From positions 1 through 64,000 of the forward strand of contig NZ_JAQQLE010000013.1 of the NCBI RefSeq assembly GCF_028548475.1: a stretch of DNA of 64,000 nt, in the 5' to 3' direction. Under the pieces are notes generated by a model. The model saw only the letters and a list, made by a program, of their open reading frames with translations. It had not been told where the DNA came from and did no database searches. Of the stretch, positions 62,589-64,000 are shown piece after piece. Position 1 is the first letter of the stretch; the number at the start of each line of letters is the position of its first letter. Both the position numbers and the translations under genes were made by a program. This stretch comes from Vogesella margarita. Lineage in GTDB: Bacteria; Pseudomonadota; Gammaproteobacteria; Burkholderiales; Chromobacteriaceae.

Positions 62589-63167
62589 TCAGCTTTTCAG
62601 CCACTCCGCCAGGCTGATGATCTCCTGCGCCACCTCGGCCAGTTTCTTCTGCTGCTTCATCGCCCGCTCGCGCAGCTGCTTGTAGGCGGTGGCCTCGTCC
62701 AGCCCCTTCATTTCCATCAGCAGGCCCTTGGCTTTTTCCACCACCTTGCGGTCGGCCAGCTGCCGTTGCGCGTCGGCCAGCTCGGCGCGGCGCGAGACGT
62801 CGATCTGGTGGCGCTCGATCGCCACCTCCAGCAGCGGCTGGATGCGGCTGCTTTCCACCTCGCCGACCACATAGGCGGCCACGCCGGCGCTGAGCGCGGC
62901 GCGGATGGTGTCGCGACTGCCGTCGTCGGTGAACATCACCACCGGCCGCTCACTCTGCGCGCCCATCACGCACACCTGCTCCAGCATGTCGCGCGATGGT
63001 GCATCGCTGTCGATCAGCACCACGTCGGGACGCGCCGCCGCCAGCACGTCGGCCAGGTGCAGGTTCGCCTCCACCTCGGCCACCACGCGCACGCCAGCCT
63101 GCTCCAGCAGCGTCCGCAACGACGCGGCCTTGCCGGAACCGTCCTTCACCAGCATGACTGTCAGCAC
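62589..63167 (-). CDS. nasT: ANTAR-domain antiterminator NasT
   Basis: The 192-residue protein starts at a GTG (63167) with GAGAGGGA eight bases upstream; the upstream Met has no such site. Residues 1-120 are receiver-like (LTVMLVKDGSG, DVVLIDSDAPSRDML), with the usual acidic pair reduced. Residues about 125-185 are the ANTAR RNA-binding domain (LADRKVVEKAKGLLMEM, AYKQLRERAMKQQKKL). NasT binds leader RNA hexaloops to block termination. Three such leaders are in this window. Its usual partner NasS is not encoded here. It has its own terminator. Confidence 0.93.
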   Translation of the reverse strand: MLTVMLVKDGSGKAASLRTLLEQAGVRVVAEVEANLHLADVLAAARPDVVLIDSDAPSRDMLEQVCVMGAQSERPVVMFTDDGSRDTIRAALSAGVAAYVVGEVESSRIQPLLEVAIERHQIDVSRRAELADAQRQLADRKVVEKAKGLLMEMKGLDEATAYKQLRERAMKQQKKLAEVAQEIISLAEWLKS

Positions 63168-63293
63168 CTTGTGTCCCTCTCTTCCTTTGTTATTGCAGCA
63201 AGCCGCAGCAATTGCCATGCCATGTGCTGACAGCACGCTGGCAGCAGATCGCCATTACAATCATGTCATTACCCCTACGCACAGGAACCCGCC

Positions 63294-63875
63294 ATGACCA
63301 CCCTGCAACGCTGCGGCTGGTGCAGCGACGACCCGCTGTACATCGCCTACCACGACCACGAATGGGGACAGCCGGTGCACGACGACCGCAAGCTGTTCGA
63401 GATGCTGGTACTGGAGGGCGCCCAGGCCGGGCTGTCGTGGATCACCATCCTGAGAAAGCGCGACAACTACCGCCGCGCCTTCCACGATTTCGACCCGCAA
63501 CGGGTGGCGGCGATGGACGAGTCCGACGTCGAGCGGCTACTGCTGGATGCCGGCATCGTGCGCAACCGGTTGAAAATCAACAGCGCGATCCGCAATGCAC
63601 GCGTGTTCCTTGCCATGCAGCAGAAACACGGCAGCTTTGCGCGCTGGCTGTGGCAGCACGTCGACGGCCAGCCGCTGCAGAGCCGGTGGGCCAGCCTGGC
63701 CGAGTGTCCGGCCAGCACCGAGCTGTCCGACCGCATCAGCAAGGCGCTGAAAAAGGAAGGCATGAATTTTGTCGGCAGCACGGTGATCTACGCCTTCCTG
63801 CAGGCCACCGGCGTGGTCAACGACCACCTCTGCAATTGCCCGCAGCACCCGCAACACCGCAAGCCCTGCGCGTAA
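63294..63875 (+). CDS. tag: DNA-3-methyladenine glycosylase I
   Basis: The 193-residue base-excision repair enzyme removes 3-methyladenine. It begins MTTLQRCGWCSDDPLYIAYH. Typical segments are HDHEWGQPVHDDRKLFEMLVLEG, QAGLSWITILRKRDNYRRAF and the zinc site formed by N-terminal Cys/His and C-terminal Cys-His (HLCNCPQHPQH). Length matches the family. It is divergent from nasT by about 125 bases. Confidence 0.94.
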   Translation: MTTLQRCGWCSDDPLYIAYHDHEWGQPVHDDRKLFEMLVLEGAQAGLSWITILRKRDNYRRAFHDFDPQRVAAMDESDVERLLLDAGIVRNRLKINSAIRNARVFLAMQQKHGSFARWLWQHVDGQPLQSRWASLAECPASTELSDRISKALKKEGMNFVGSTVIYAFLQATGVVNDHLCNCPQHPQHRKPCA

Positions 63876-63889
63876 GCACGACAGCCCGG

Positions 63890-63917
63890 GGCTTGCGGCC
63901 AACCTTGGCCGCAAGCC
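63890..63917. repeat. Perfect inverted repeat built on the dispersed 14-mer
   Basis: GGCTTGCGGCCAA and TTGGCCGCAAGCC are 13-bp perfect arms around CC. It lies 15 bases after the tag stop and may end the tag transcript, though no T-run follows. Confidence 0.75.
63893..63906 (+). repeat. Dispersed 14-mer, exact copy (C form)
   Basis: TTGCGGCCAACCTT lies within the long inverted repeat after tag. Confidence 0.85.
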
Positions 63918-64000
63918 ATGCCTGCGCACCAGATCGGCGCGGCGGCACGCTTGCGGTCACCGCACTGCACCATGGCGACGCGCCATGATTTATCGGGCGA

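Noticed and set aside
10146-63906. Reading the 14-mer as KOPS, REP/BIME or a transposon end
   Set aside because: It does not match GGGNAGGG and is not strictly strand-polar. The copies share no extended flanks or target duplications.
1-64000. CRISPR arrays, rRNA genes and classical riboswitches
   Set aside because: No regularly spaced direct repeats, no rRNA sequence and no recognisable riboswitch core were seen on either strand.

Overview
The window comes from a GC-rich bacterial chromosome. Gene content (Tad pilus, RmuC, RecJ next to an RpfE-like protein, MepM-AnmK, NasA/NirBD nitrate assimilation) and an XerCD dif site of the beta/gammaproteobacterial type suggest a betaproteobacterium. 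The order Neisseriales (Chromobacteriaceae-like) is my best guess, but this is inference. The dif site and ftsK place the window at the replication terminus.

Layout. (1) 1-650: the 3' end of an IS3-type transposase, a doubtful small ORF, and tRNA-Ser(UGA) with a clear promoter and terminator. (2) 710-14584, minus strand: a complete Tad (Flp) pilus locus with two Flp pilins, prepilin peptidase, an AAA+ ATPase, CpaB, secretin, lipoprotein, TadG, two TadE-like pseudopilins, TadZ, TadA, TadB, TadC and a TadD-like TPR lipoprotein. (3) 15183-23168: recN, nadK, a CHASE/PAS sensor kinase with a LuxR-type response regulator, msrA, a nucleoside hydrolase and dusC. (4) 23687-31781: a filamentous prophage (inovirus) inserted at dif, flanked by two dif-like sites, with coat, TspB/pIII-like, pVI-like, Zot, replication, ssDNA-binding and two regulator genes, plus 23- and 39-codon genes. 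(5) 32442-47884: rmuC, recJ, an rpfE-like gene, mepM, anmK, ftsK, hemH, two tandem Leu/Ile/Val-type binding lipoproteins, a YegP-like gene and an aromatic/aspartate aminotransferase. (6) 48050-63167: a nitrate assimilation regulon (cobA, nasA, nirD, nirB; a PP2C-kinase fusion and a nitrate MFS transporter; nrtABD; nasT) interrupted by a cupredoxin-FTR1 iron-uptake pair. (7) tag at the right edge.

Two signals not explained by gene calls stand out. A dispersed 14-mer, TTGCGGCCAACSTT (S = C or G), occurs 11 times exactly and 13 more times with one mismatch. It lies on both strands, in several reading frames, in gene gaps and in hairpins, and is absent from the prophage. It behaves like a DNA-level signal, perhaps a DNA-uptake-type sequence. 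Second, all three nitrate operons (nirB, the MFS transporter and nrtA) share one architecture: a sigma-54 -24/-12 promoter, a short leader with a hairpin whose hexaloop reads AAYGRC, and an intrinsic terminator before the first gene. With the ANTAR protein NasT encoded nearby, this reads as a nitrogen-controlled, nitrate-antiterminated regulon. In the prophage, the att site lies inside the 3' end of the repressor gene. Integration would therefore shorten the repressor by 34 codons, and in the circular phage the longer form would overlap the start of the next gene.
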